A DNA stretch of 64,000 bases from contig NZ_JADCJY010000001.1 in NCBI RefSeq assembly GCF_014982715.1, positions 372,001-436,000 of the forward strand, read 5' to 3'. This DNA is from Gallalistipes aquisgranensis (GTDB taxonomy: Bacteria > Bacteroidota > Bacteroidia > Bacteroidales > Rikenellaceae). Positions 1 to 8,962 of this stretch are shown here, piece by piece. The translations under genes were made by a program, and so were the position numbers. Each line of letters begins with the position of its first letter. The first letter of the stretch is position 1. The notes under the pieces are model-generated. The model was not told the DNA's origin, did no database searches, and saw only the letters and a program-made list of their open reading frames with translations.

Positions 1-1261
1 CCGATGTCACGTCGCGTTGGGCCCGTGCCAGCAGGTTGTCGCGCAGGTGGCGAGGTTTGGTGTGGCCCTGGCCGGTCACCACCTGGTTTTCGGCGTACGG
101 ATCGTTGCGGCCTTCGAGCACCGATGAGATGTTGACTACCAGTTTGCGGGCCGCGCTCGACAGGTTGATGACGAAATTCTTGTCCTCATAGCCGTAGGTA
201 TGTCCCGCACTTCCCATGTTCACCTTGTCGCCCACGAAAGAGATGGCATACTGGTCGGCGTCCGCCCCCGTTTTGTAGACGATCGTCCGGGGCGTTTTGT
301 CGATCAGGGAGAGGGCCTGTCCGGTCGGGGTCCAGAAGGCATGGGAACTGTAAAAATCGGTGTCCCAGCCGCGGAGATAGTGGGCCATCAGTCCGTCGAG
401 AGTGCCCGAGCGGCTCGAAAAATAGTTGTAGTCGCGCGAATGGGGGCCGCCCAGATACATGCCCGTCTTGAAGTAGTTGCCGAAAAGCAGCAGGCTGTAA
501 TATTCCAGTGCGATGTTCGCCTCCTGTTTTGCGGTCGCATCGTCCGTGAGGGCGGCCATGCAACCCAGGGCCACGGCGGCCACTCCGCTGTAAGTGGGGC
601 TGTTGTACTCGGCCACTCCGTTCCGGGCGAGTTCCTGCATCCAGGTGCGGAGCATACCGTATCCTTCCTGTGCGGCTGCATTGTCTCCGGTCGCCTCCCC
701 GAGCGCACTCAGCGACCACATTTTCATCACGTAGATATTGGTGTAGGTGACGGCTACGTTGTGCCGCTGCATGGCGACGATCGCCAGCCGGATCATCTCG
801 TCGAGCATGGCCTTGTTCTCTGCGTTCAGATTGCCGTAGTAGAGTTTGCGCAGCACGGCCAGCTTTTCCATACAGAACTCCGCGGCGTTTTCGTCGATCT
901 TGACACCCTTTTCCGCATTCCCTTTGGCGAAGTGGAAATTACCGTAGTACTGCCCGTATTCCGGGTCGCTCTGGTCGCGGATTTGCAGGTCGGTCAGGTT
1001 GGTCAGCGCCAGTTTCAGCCGGTTCTGGCTCCAGTTGTAGGCAGTGGCCTGGAGCAGGAATTCGGCGATGTCGCGTGATTCGAGTCCGTCGTTGTTCGCT
1101 TTTACCTTCGCCCAGAGATCGTCCAGCGCCGGCAGCGAATAGGGGGCTTCGGGATCGGGCGTGACGGGCAGCCGGATAGGGTCTACCGTGCAGGAGACGG
1201 CCGGCAGCAGAAGGCCCAGCAGAAGGGCGGAACTCAGCAGCCGCCTCCCGAAGGATCGCAT
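1..1261 (-). CDS. Lipoprotein of the ECF-regulated PUL, partial (3' end outside window)
   Basis: About 420 codons are visible without a stop, and the gene runs off base 1. The N-terminus has a hydrophobic segment followed by LLPAVSC, a lipobox, so a cell-surface or periplasmic lipoprotein is expected. The body is helix-rich with aromatic stretches such as NSPTYSGVAAVALGCMA and GGPHSRDYNYF. These recall alpha/alpha-toroid lyase or hydrolase proteins, but I cannot name a family. It begins 42 bases after the SusD-like stop and probably shares that operon, in the slot usually held by a glycan-binding or glycan-cleaving lipoprotein. An in-frame ATG at 1279 is an alternative start; 1261 puts the signal sequence at the very N-terminus. 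Confidence 0.75.
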   Translation of the reverse strand, partial: MRSFGRRLLSSALLLGLLLPAVSCTVDPIRLPVTPDPEAPYSLPALDDLWAKVKANNDGLESRDIAEFLLQATAYNWSQNRLKLALTNLTDLQIRDQSDPEYGQYYGNFHFAKGNAEKGVKIDENAAEFCMEKLAVLRKLYYGNLNAENKAMLDEMIRLAIVAMQRHNVAVTYTNIYVMKMWSLSALGEATGDNAAAQEGYGMLRTWMQELARNGVAEYNSPTYSGVAAVALGCMAALTDDATAKQEANIALEYYSLLLFGNYFKTGMYLGGPHSRDYNYFSSRSGTLDGLMAHYLRGWDTDFYSSHAFWTPTGQALSLIDKTPRTIVYKTGADADQYAISFVGDKVNMGSAGHTYGYEDKNFVINLSSAARKLVVNISSVLEGRNDPYAENQVVTGQGHTKPRHLRDNLLARAQRDVTS

Positions 1262-1303
1262 TGATTTTATGTATTCCATGGTTCTCTGTTTTTTTCGTTT
1301 CGG

Positions 1304-2995
1304 TTAGTTTTCCCATCCGGGATACTGGGTCAGGTAACGGTTCATGTCGGTTTCGGCCTGTGGAATGGCGAACTGCCAGTTGCGTTCGGTGAAGACACGG
1401 TCCGAAATGTAAATGGACGTATTGAAGCCGGTTATTTTGTAATTGAGTTTTGTGGCGATGTCGTACGAGGAGTCGTACTTGTACCAGCGGCGATAGTCGT
1501 TGAAACTGTGGCCTTCGCCCGCGAGTTCCCACATGCGTTCGTCGCGGATGGCCTGCCGCATTTCGGTCTTGCCGAGACCCGACAGCGGGGGCATCTCCAC
1601 CGAAGGACGCTGGCGCACCTTGTTGATCGCCCAGTAGACGCTGTCGACGGGGCCTTCCGCCTCGTTCTTGGCTTCGGCGAAGAGCAGCAGCAGGTCGGCA
1701 TAACGCATGACGGGGATGTCGATCGGAGCGTTCCGGCGGATGGGACACTGGTTGCCCGTATTGACGAATTTTCTCCAGGCATAGGTTTGTACGTTGTTGT
1801 TGGTGGCGAATGCCATGTACTCCTTCTTGCCCGTGTAGGAGGCGGGATAATACTGGTAGGTCGAGGACTTCTTCGTCGAGTTGTAGGCTCCTTCGAAGAA
1901 AGCCCAGGGACGGATGACGGAGGCCTCGAGACGCGGGTCGCGGTCTTTGAACGCCTTTTCCACTTCGGTTTGCGAATTCCAGAAGGCATTCTGGTCGGCT
2001 GCGGCGGGAATGTCGCTCCAGCGGAATTCCGAGCCGTCCGTTTTGCGGTAGGAGTCCACCAGATAGGGTGTGGGCACGCATACGTTGCCTCCTTGGGCGA
2101 ACGAGGAGCGGCTGCCGTAGATCATCATCATGAAACTGCCGTAATCCTGGATGTCGAGGTTGGGAACGATGAAGATACCTTCCTTGTTGTCTTCGCCGTC
2201 GAGCTGGAACAGTAGGTAGTAGTCCGGATAGAGTTCGTATTTCTGCTCCCGTTCGTTCTGGGCGACCACGGCGCCGAAGGCTCCGGCTGCCTTTTCCCAT
2301 TGTTCGCTGTAAAGGTAAACCTTGCCCAGCAGCATTTGGGCGGCGGCGCTGTTGGCCCGGCCCGCCTCCGACGAGGTGAAGGGCAGGTCGGGGATCGCTT
2401 CCTTCAGGTCTTTGATGATCTGGGCGCGTACCTGGGCCGGCTTGCTGCGGGGCAGATAGGCGTCTTCGTAATTGGTGGGTTCGGTGTAGAGCGGTACGCC
2501 GGGGTCTCTCTGGTCATGGCCGCTGAAGAAACTGAGCAGGTCGAAGTAGAACAGGGCCCGGCAGAATTTGGCTTCCGCCAGCAGGGTGTTCTTCGTCTTT
2601 TCGTCGATGTTCATGCCCGGCAGGTGGGCTATCGCATCGTTGGCCCGCGCTATGCCCTTGTAAAGGGTGGTCCATTTTTCCTTGAAAATGGATTCGTTGG
2701 CCGTGGCCGTATTGATACAGAGTTTGTAGAAGCGGTACTCGTCGAACGTGGTGCCGGTTCCGTTCACGCACCATGCCTGAGGCGTGAGGCAGTCGTTGAT
2801 GCCGTACATGTTGAACGCGAGTTTGGTCCGGACCGAATTGTAGATGGCCACCACGCCGAGTTTGGCGTCTTCCTCGGTGTTCCACATCTGGTTCGATCCG
2901 ATGCCGTCTTTGGGATTGGTGTCGAGGAATTCGTTGTCGCAGCCCGACAGCAGCATTCCCAGCGACAGTGCCGCTGCACAATATATTTTTTTCAT
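1304..2995 (-). CDS. SusD/RagB-family surface glycan-binding lipoprotein
   Basis: The product (563 aa) begins MKKIYCAAALSLGMLLSGC, a lipoprotein signal with the lipid-anchor Cys at position 19, followed by DNEFLDTNP, typical of SusD mature N-termini. The C-terminal part carries the usual SusD elements: MRYADLLLLFAEAKNEA, WAINKVRQR and IRDERMWELAGEGHSFNDYRRW. SusD proteins bind glycan at the cell surface and form the lid on the SusC channel. The gene lies 28 bases after the SusC-like gene. The start at 2995 is preferred over an in-frame ATG at 3010 because the shorter form has a clean signal peptide and AAAGGA lies just upstream. The substrate cannot be read from the sequence. Confidence 0.95.
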   Translation of the reverse strand: MKKIYCAAALSLGMLLSGCDNEFLDTNPKDGIGSNQMWNTEEDAKLGVVAIYNSVRTKLAFNMYGINDCLTPQAWCVNGTGTTFDEYRFYKLCINTATANESIFKEKWTTLYKGIARANDAIAHLPGMNIDEKTKNTLLAEAKFCRALFYFDLLSFFSGHDQRDPGVPLYTEPTNYEDAYLPRSKPAQVRAQIIKDLKEAIPDLPFTSSEAGRANSAAAQMLLGKVYLYSEQWEKAAGAFGAVVAQNEREQKYELYPDYYLLFQLDGEDNKEGIFIVPNLDIQDYGSFMMMIYGSRSSFAQGGNVCVPTPYLVDSYRKTDGSEFRWSDIPAAADQNAFWNSQTEVEKAFKDRDPRLEASVIRPWAFFEGAYNSTKKSSTYQYYPASYTGKKEYMAFATNNNVQTYAWRKFVNTGNQCPIRRNAPIDIPVMRYADLLLLFAEAKNEAEGPVDSVYWAINKVRQRPSVEMPPLSGLGKTEMRQAIRDERMWELAGEGHSFNDYRRWYKYDSSYDIATKLNYKITGFNTSIYISDRVFTERNWQFAIPQAETDMNRYLTQYPGWEN

Positions 2996-3023
2996 ATAAA
3001 ATCCTTTCATGACTGATGACCGA

Positions 3024-6000
3024 TTAGAAGGTGATTGAAATACCGCCCACGATGCGCTTCATGTTCGGATAGGCATCGGCGCCGGAGAGTTCGGGGTCGA
3101 GGCCCTCGAAACCGGTGATCGTGAAGAGGTTCTCCGCACTGCAATAGATTCTCAGACGCTGCACGACGAACTTCCGGGTCCATTTGGCCGGGAACGTATA
3201 GCCGATCTGGATGTTTTTCAGCCGGAGGTAGGAGGCGTCCTGCAGCCAGAAGTCGTTGTTGGCCGTGTTCCGTCCGCCGTCGTCGGTCGTGACGGCGGGG
3301 ATGTTGCTCGTGGGGTTCTCCTCGCTCCATGCGTTCAGGAACTTCTTGTTGATCTGCGACCCGTTTTTCAGCACGTTGGTGTACCACATGCTGTTCAGGT
3401 ATTTGTGGACGCCTGCCACGCCCTGGAACAGGGCCGAGAAGTCGATGCCTTTCCACTCTGCGTTCAGCGTCAGCCCGAAATAGTGTTCGGGTACGGAGTT
3501 CCCCTTGATGACCCGGTCGTCGTCGTTGATGATCTTGTAGCCGGGTTCGCCGGGCTGTTGCTGGTCCTTGTAGATGAAATCGCCCGGTTTGGGGGTGGAG
3601 GGATAGAACTTGTAGCCGTTGGCCAGCATCTCGTCGATTTTGTCCTGGGTGGCGATGCACTCCACTTCGCGCACGTAGAACGGGTAGAGGCGGATACCTT
3701 CCAGCAGGATGCGCTGTCCGCTGTAAGTGGCCACTTCTCCGCGGTAGCGGTCCACTTTGCTGCGGACGAAAGTGTAGTTGGCGCTGATGCCGTACCGGAA
3801 TTTGTCGCGGATCGCGTCGTTCCACCGGATGTTCAGTTCCACGCCCCGGTTGGAGACGATACCCGCATTCTGGTAGGGGGCAGAAAGTCCTCCCAGTACG
3901 AGGGGAACCGGCAGCTGGAGCAGGATGTCTTTCGTCTTCTTGTAGAAGAAGTCGCCCACGAATCCCAGCCGGCCGCCCAGTACGTCGAAGTCGATACCCA
4001 CGTTGGTCATGGCTGTCGATTCCCACGTGAGGTTCCGGTTGACCAGATTGGTCATGGCGGCGCCCGTCGTCACCTGTCCCGCCAGTACGGCATTGGCCGA
4101 TTTGTAGATCGACTGGGTTCCGTAATCGTCCGTCCGGTTGTTGCCCAGCGTACCCCACGAAAGGCGGAGCTTGAGGTTGTCGAGCCAGCCGATGTTCTTC
4201 ATGAAATTCTCTTCCGAGATGCGCCATGCGCCCGAGAAGGAGGGGAACAGACCCCAGCGGTGGCCTTTTGCGAACTTGGAGGAGCCGTCGTAGCGGAGGT
4301 TGGCTTCCAGCAGGTACTTGTCGTCGAAATTGTAGTTGATACGTCCGAAACCCGAACGCAGGGCACGGTTGGAGAAGCCGCCCTTGATGGTCGAGGGGGA
4401 TGCGGCCGAATTCATCACGTCGGTGTCGTAGCTCAGCAGGTCGTAGGCCGTGCCGATCGTGTTGGAAGACTCTTCGTACTCCTGGTTGTAACCCAGGATG
4501 AAATCGAGTTGGTGTTTGGCGTTGATCGGCAGGGAGTAGTTCAGGTAGGAGTCCACGATCAGACGGTAGTAGCGGTTGTCGTCGTTCTTCAGCGTGGTGC
4601 GGCTGGCTCCGGCCGTGCGGACCACCGTGTTCTCCTTCAGGTTCCACAGCTTGACGGGCTGTTGCCGGATATTCTCGAAACTGTTGTCGAACGTGACGTT
4701 CACGCTGTTATGCCACGTGAGGTTCTTCGTGAAGCTGACCGTCGCGCTCAGGGTTCCCAGCACCCGGGTGGTATAGTACATGTCGTCCGTCTCGTCGAAA
4801 TTGGCGAAGACGTTGTTGGCCTGCTGGTTGCCTCCGGGGGCCCATTCGGCTCCGAGGCGGCCGTCCGAACTGCGGGGCAGCGTACCCGGCGAGGAGTTGC
4901 TGACGTATCCCATGTAGGCGCTTACGTCGGCATTCTCCCGGATGCTCCGATACCCGCTCACTTTGGTCCCCACTTTCAGCCAGGGGGTGACCTGTGCGTT
5001 CACGTTGCTGCGGAAGCTGTATTTTTCGTAGTCCGTTTCGGGCATCGAGCCGTTGTTGCCCAGATAACCCACCGAGATCATGTAGTCCACTTTTCCGGAA
5101 CTGCCGCTGGCCTGCAGCGTATGTTCCTGGATGAAGGCGGATTTGTAGACTTCGCGGAACCAGTTGGTGTTCGGGTAGATTTCCGGATCGAGGGGCGAGT
5201 TGGCACGCCATTCGGCGATGATGTCGTCCTTGTACGCAGAGGGTTGTCCGGCCCGGTTCAGGGCTTTGTTGATGGTCTCCATGTAGAGGGCATAATCGTC
5301 CACCACGTCGATGTTGAAAGTCGGGCGCTGACTGCCCAGATAGGTGTTGTAGGTAACGCGGATTTTGTCCTTGCTGCCCTGTTTGGTCGTCACGAGGATC
5401 ACGCCGTTGGCCGCCCGCGAGCCGTAGATCGAGGACGATGCCGCGTCTTTCAGCACCGAGATGGAGGCCACGTCGCTCGGCGCCACATCGCTCAGGCTGC
5501 CCACGATACCGTCCACGACCACCAGCGGCGAAGAGTTGTTCAGGGTGCCCTGGCCGCGGATGGTGATCGAAGTGGATTCGGCGCCGGGCTGCCCGGAACT
5601 CTGCTGCGAGAGCACGCCGGACATGACGCCCTGAAGGCTCTGGCTCATGTTGGTGATGGCGCGGGTCTCACCCAGGTTCTCCATGTCGACCGAGGCGACC
5701 GAACCCGAAAGGTTCACCTTTTTCTGTACTCCGTAGCCGACCACTACGACATCCTCCATTGCCACCGACTCCTCTTTCAGCCGGATGTCGATGACCGTAC
5801 GGCTGCCCACTTCGACCTCCTGGGGAACGTAGCCCAGGAACGTGAACAGCAGGCGTCCGTCGGTGGGGACATTGAGTGTGAACCGGCCGTCGCTTCCGGT
5901 GCTGGTTCCGGTATTCGTGCCCTTGACGATGACGTTGGCGCCGACGATGGGGGCGCCTTTCTCATCGAGAACGCGGCCCGATACGGTCCGGATCTCCCTG

Positions 6001-6344
6001 CCGCCCGATTTCTGGCGGGAAATCACGATGTGCGCTCCTTTGATGGCGAAGGTGAATCCCGTGCCCTCGAGCAGTTTGGTCATCACTTCGCTGACCGTAC
6101 CCGGAGCCGGTACGGATGCGAGCACCTTTTTGACGTCGATCAGCCGGGCGTCGTAATCGACCGACAGGGAGGTCTGTCTCTCCACCTGTTCGAACGCGGC
6201 CCTCAGCGTGAGGTTGTTTCCTGTGAGCGTCACCCGCTGATTCTGCCCGTAGGCCAGCGGTGCGACCAGAAGAAACCCCAGCAGGAGCACTGCCTGCCAG
6301 AAGTGTTTACTCCTGTGCAGACGTACTAAAGTCCAAAATTCCAT
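3024..6344 (-). CDS. SusC-like TonB-dependent transporter with STN signalling domain
   Basis: The 1106-residue outer-membrane transporter has, in order, a signal peptide (about 1-33, ending PLAYG), an STN domain (about 45-110), a carboxypeptidase-D-regulatory-like beta domain (about 120-205), the plug beginning EDVVVVGYGVQKK, and the 22-strand barrel. The STN domain is the marker of transporters that signal through FecR to an ECF sigma factor, and both of those genes lie directly upstream (6429-8070). The SusD partner follows 28 bases downstream. The protein should import oligosaccharides using TonB energy and sense the substrate at the same time. An 84-base gap to FecR probably contains the sigma-dependent promoter, but I could not identify its boxes. 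Confidence 0.96.
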   Translation of the reverse strand: MEFWTLVRLHRSKHFWQAVLLLGFLLVAPLAYGQNQRVTLTGNNLTLRAAFEQVERQTSLSVDYDARLIDVKKVLASVPAPGTVSEVMTKLLEGTGFTFAIKGAHIVISRQKSGGREIRTVSGRVLDEKGAPIVGANVIVKGTNTGTSTGSDGRFTLNVPTDGRLLFTFLGYVPQEVEVGSRTVIDIRLKEESVAMEDVVVVGYGVQKKVNLSGSVASVDMENLGETRAITNMSQSLQGVMSGVLSQQSSGQPGAESTSITIRGQGTLNNSSPLVVVDGIVGSLSDVAPSDVASISVLKDAASSSIYGSRAANGVILVTTKQGSKDKIRVTYNTYLGSQRPTFNIDVVDDYALYMETINKALNRAGQPSAYKDDIIAEWRANSPLDPEIYPNTNWFREVYKSAFIQEHTLQASGSSGKVDYMISVGYLGNNGSMPETDYEKYSFRSNVNAQVTPWLKVGTKVSGYRSIRENADVSAYMGYVSNSSPGTLPRSSDGRLGAEWAPGGNQQANNVFANFDETDDMYYTTRVLGTLSATVSFTKNLTWHNSVNVTFDNSFENIRQQPVKLWNLKENTVVRTAGASRTTLKNDDNRYYRLIVDSYLNYSLPINAKHQLDFILGYNQEYEESSNTIGTAYDLLSYDTDVMNSAASPSTIKGGFSNRALRSGFGRINYNFDDKYLLEANLRYDGSSKFAKGHRWGLFPSFSGAWRISEENFMKNIGWLDNLKLRLSWGTLGNNRTDDYGTQSIYKSANAVLAGQVTTGAAMTNLVNRNLTWESTAMTNVGIDFDVLGGRLGFVGDFFYKKTKDILLQLPVPLVLGGLSAPYQNAGIVSNRGVELNIRWNDAIRDKFRYGISANYTFVRSKVDRYRGEVATYSGQRILLEGIRLYPFYVREVECIATQDKIDEMLANGYKFYPSTPKPGDFIYKDQQQPGEPGYKIINDDDRVIKGNSVPEHYFGLTLNAEWKGIDFSALFQGVAGVHKYLNSMWYTNVLKNGSQINKKFLNAWSEENPTSNIPAVTTDDGGRNTANNDFWLQDASYLRLKNIQIGYTFPAKWTRKFVVQRLRIYCSAENLFTITGFEGLDPELSGADAYPNMKRIVGGISITF

Positions 6345-6428
6345 GCTTTGTCGTTTTTAGTTAGTAGACCGGATTGGATTTGATTGTCAGAGTGTTGCTG
6401 TATGGTGTGTCGGAAAGGGAATAGAGTG

Positions 6429-7430
6429 CTAGTGTAGGTAGACCACCGATTCGTTGAACTGATAGGAGGCTCCGATCAGTTTGGCGAGGATCGCTATGGC
6501 CTGTTCAGCGGTTTCGTGCGGCTGGAATTTGATATAGTAGTACCTGCCTTCGTAAAGGGCCGCATTGTAGCTGATCCGTATGTTGTACCGTTTTTCGAGT
6601 TTGAGTACGATCTCCTCCAGCGGTGCGTTCTGGAAGATCAGATGTCCTTCCCGCCACATGACCAGCGAGGCTGCGTCCACGTCGTCGATCGCCACTTCGT
6701 TCGTATGCCGGGCGTAAGTCAGCTGCTTGTCGGGAGTCAGTACGGCCGAATAGAGCTCGGCTCCCCCGTCCGTGCTTACCCGGACCCGGACGCTGCCCTC
6801 CTCCAGCGAGGTGCGTACGTAGCGGGCGCCGGGGTAGGACTGTACGCAGAATACGGTGCCCAGTGCCTCGACCTGCATGTTTTTGGTATGTACGACAAAG
6901 GGTTTTTTGGGATTTTTCGCCACGCTGAAGTCGGCCTCTCCGTTCAGGTAGACGCTGCGTGTCCTGCCGGTGAACGATTCGGGGTAGATCAGAACCGAAC
7001 CGGCATTCACCCAGACGACCGATCCGTCGGGCAGCGTTATTTCCTGACTCTCCCCGTAGGGTACGAAATGCTCTGCCATGCGGGGCGAGGAGGTGTCCGG
7101 CGCGGACGAAACCGCAGCGAAATAGGCCGCCAGTCCCGTTGCCGCCAACAAGGCCAACGCGGCGGCGTAACGTGCAATGCGCCGGAGGGGGTGACGGTGG
7201 CCGGCCGGCCGTCTCGCCGTTTCGATCCGTGCCCGCAGCCGGGCAAAGTCGGCCCGGGTCTTATCCGTGGCCATCGAGGGCGTGCGTTCCCATATCTCTT
7301 CCAGCGCTTCCTCCTTTTCCCGGATGTCGGTGTCGATACGCAACCAATAGAAGAAACGCCCGGCTGTCTGTGCCGAGAATCTGTTTTTGAAAAACGTACC
7401 GATGATCCGCCGAATGTTTCCCTCTTCCAT
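6429..7430 (-). CDS. FecR-family anti-sigma factor
   Basis: The protein (333 aa) has the FecR layout. A cytoplasmic N-terminal helical part (about 1-88) is followed by one membrane segment around residues 90-110 (YAAALALLAATGLAAYFAA). Then comes a periplasmic FecR domain with YGESQEITLPDGSVVWVNAG, and a C-terminal DUF4974-like region (PLEEIVLKLEKRYNIRISY). It should hold the sigma factor inactive until the STN domain of the downstream SusC signals. It sits 64 bases after the sigma gene and 84 bases before SusC, the standard order for these systems. The start at 7430 is the first Met of the open frame. Confidence 0.95.
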   Translation of the reverse strand: MEEGNIRRIIGTFFKNRFSAQTAGRFFYWLRIDTDIREKEEALEEIWERTPSMATDKTRADFARLRARIETARRPAGHRHPLRRIARYAAALALLAATGLAAYFAAVSSAPDTSSPRMAEHFVPYGESQEITLPDGSVVWVNAGSVLIYPESFTGRTRSVYLNGEADFSVAKNPKKPFVVHTKNMQVEALGTVFCVQSYPGARYVRTSLEEGSVRVRVSTDGGAELYSAVLTPDKQLTYARHTNEVAIDDVDAASLVMWREGHLIFQNAPLEEIVLKLEKRYNIRISYNAALYEGRYYYIKFQPHETAEQAIAILAKLIGASYQFNESVVYLH

Positions 7431-7494
7431 AATTGCCGTTTGTACCTATAAGACAGCGACGGGGCCCGTTACGCACGGCCGGAAGCGGAATTTT

Positions 7495-8070
7495 TCAGAA
7501 ATAGAAGAATATCAGGCAGATTTTCACCACTTTGCGGATGTCGTTCAGTGCCAGTGAAAGGTGGTTCTCTACGGTCCGCTTGTTGATCCGGAGCATCTGC
7601 GCTATCTCTTCGCTGGAGAGATTCTTTTCCCGGCTCAGGCGGTAGATCAGTCCCCGCTGGGGCGGCATGCGGGACACGGCCAGCCCGATCAGCGCTTCCA
7701 GTTCTTCGGCGAAGATCGTCTCTTCCGTTTCGTTCGATCCGGGTGCCGTCCGTCTGGCCGCGGCCGTTTCGAAACGGCCGCGTACCTGCCTGTGGTCGTG
7801 ATAATTGTAGATCGTGTTGCGGGCCATGCGGAACAGGTAGGCTCCGAACGACTGCACTTCGGCGAATTTCTCCCGTTGTTCCCAGATCGTATAAAAAATG
7901 TCCTGTGCCATGTCGCGGGCTGCCTCCTCGTCTTTGACGAACCCTTCCAGAAAGCATACCAGCCGCGGCTGCCAGGCCAGAAACAGCGATTCGAAGGCAC
8001 GGGTATCGCCCGTGCTCATCCTGAGCAGATATTCGTGTTCCGTATCCTTGTTCATGGTCATTCCGTGCAT
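7495..8070 (-). CDS. ECF RNA polymerase sigma factor (Bacteroidetes sigma-70 family)
   Basis: The product (191 aa) shows sigma region 2 (AFESLFLAWQPRLVCFL to AQDIFYTIWEQREKF) and region 4 with a helix-turn-helix (LSSEEIAQMLRINKRTVENH). The sequence ends in a hydrophobic tail, ICLIFFYF. It should direct transcription of the SusC/SusD operon downstream and be restrained by the adjacent FecR. In-frame ATGs at 8061 and 8055 are equally plausible starts; the extra residues add no domain. No clear TAnnTTTG promoter was found in the 5' region. Confidence 0.95.
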   Translation of the reverse strand: MHGMTMNKDTEHEYLLRMSTGDTRAFESLFLAWQPRLVCFLEGFVKDEEAARDMAQDIFYTIWEQREKFAEVQSFGAYLFRMARNTIYNYHDHRQVRGRFETAAARRTAPGSNETEETIFAEELEALIGLAVSRMPPQRGLIYRLSREKNLSSEEIAQMLRINKRTVENHLSLALNDIRKVVKICLIFFYF

Positions 8071-8262
8071 AGTGGAAAAATATCCGGTTCCTCTTTCCGT
8101 CCTGCGATGGCGTCGGACTTCTTTGCCGTAGAGGACGGCTTTCGTCCGGATCGGGGGGCGGAATGCAAACGGATAATTTCGGATCGGGAAAACGGCGGCA
8201 TCCGGATACGGACCGCAATATAAATAAATTATGGGATAAAATATAAAAAAATCAAAAAAGAA

Positions 8263-8293
8263 TTTGCAGATACGGATTTTGTTCGTATGTTTG
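8263..8293 (+). promoter_or_regulatory. Bacteroidetes-type promoter of the TetR/ABC-2 efflux operon
   Basis: TTTG at 8263-8266, a 19-base spacer and TATGTTTG at 8286-8293 match the -33/-7 consensus (TTTG, TAnnTTTG) exactly. Transcription would begin near 8300, about 40 bases before the TetR start codon. Confidence 0.75.
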
Positions 8294-8297
8294 CATC

Positions 8298-8324
8298 AAC
8301 AATGTTGTTAAATAAAATTGTTAA
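8298..8324 (+). promoter_or_regulatory. Candidate TetR operator at the transcription start
   Basis: AACAATGTTGTT (8298-8309) is a near-perfect palindrome with 5-base arms. Its right half, TTGTTAA (8305-8311), recurs as a direct repeat at 8318-8324. The element covers the predicted transcription start between the promoter and the TetR gene, where an autorepressor would bind. The assignment is an inference from position and symmetry. Confidence 0.5.
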
Positions 8325-8338
8325 TTCATTGAAAAGCG

Positions 8339-8962
8339 ATGACAGAACAATCCCGGAATAAAGAGGAGGCGATCCTGGAGGCAGCGGAGCGGGAGTTTAT
8401 AGCCAAAGGCTTCGACGGGGCCCGCACGACTTCGATCGCCGAAGCGGCAGGTGTGACGCATGCCATGCTGCATTACTATTTCCGTACGAAGGAGAATATT
8501 TTCAATCGTATTCTCGACGAGAAGATGCGGCTGATGAGCCGGTCGGTGCTGATGGCTTTCGGGGAGGCGGGGCTTCCGCTGGTCGAGCGGCTGCGCAAGG
8601 GCATTGAAAACCACTTCGATTTCGTGGTCGAGAATCCCGGCCTTCCGCGCTTTATCGTCAATGAAGTGATGTCCCGTCCGGAGCGTCACGAGGCATTTAA
8701 GCGCAGGATCGGCTATCTGCTCGGTGCGGTGGTCGAAGGGTTGCAGCACGAGCTGGACGAGGCCGCCGACAGGGGGGAGACCGAACGGATAGATGTCAGG
8801 ATGCTGATGCTCGACATCGTTTCGCTCAATATATTCTCGTTCATCGCCATGCCGATCATCGAACCGCTGGTCGGGGACCTGGCTGCCGACCGGGAGACGT
8901 TTTACCGGTTGCGCAAAGCGGAAAACGTGGAGGTTATTTTACGTCGTATCAAAAAACGGTGA
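8339..8962 (+). CDS. TetR/AcrR-family transcriptional regulator
   Basis: The 207-residue protein begins with a TetR DNA-binding domain: ILEAAEREFIAKGFDGART followed by TSIAEAAGVTHAMLHYYF, the helix-turn-helix. The C-terminal ligand-binding half is divergent, as is normal for the family. It is the first gene of a seven-gene export operon, and its TGA is followed immediately by the ATG of the TolC-like gene. The order TetR, membrane-fusion protein, ATPase, two permeases is that of E. coli ybiH(cecR)-ybhGFSR. It probably represses its own operon through the palindrome at 8298-8324. The inducing ligand is unknown. Confidence 0.93.
   Translation: MTEQSRNKEEAILEAAEREFIAKGFDGARTTSIAEAAGVTHAMLHYYFRTKENIFNRILDEKMRLMSRSVLMAFGEAGLPLVERLRKGIENHFDFVVENPGLPRFIVNEVMSRPERHEAFKRRIGYLLGAVVEGLQHELDEAADRGETERIDVRMLMLDIVSLNIFSFIAMPIIEPLVGDLAADRETFYRLRKAENVEVILRRIKKR

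Noticed and set aside
939-2300. 453-codon minus-strand frame over the SusD gene and lipoprotein start
   Set aside because: Out of frame with both supported genes; Arg/Pro-rich shadow.
3405-6329. 974-codon open frame opposite the STN-type SusC
   Set aside because: Shadow of a well-supported transporter gene; Val/Gly/Arg-rich with no recognisable motif.
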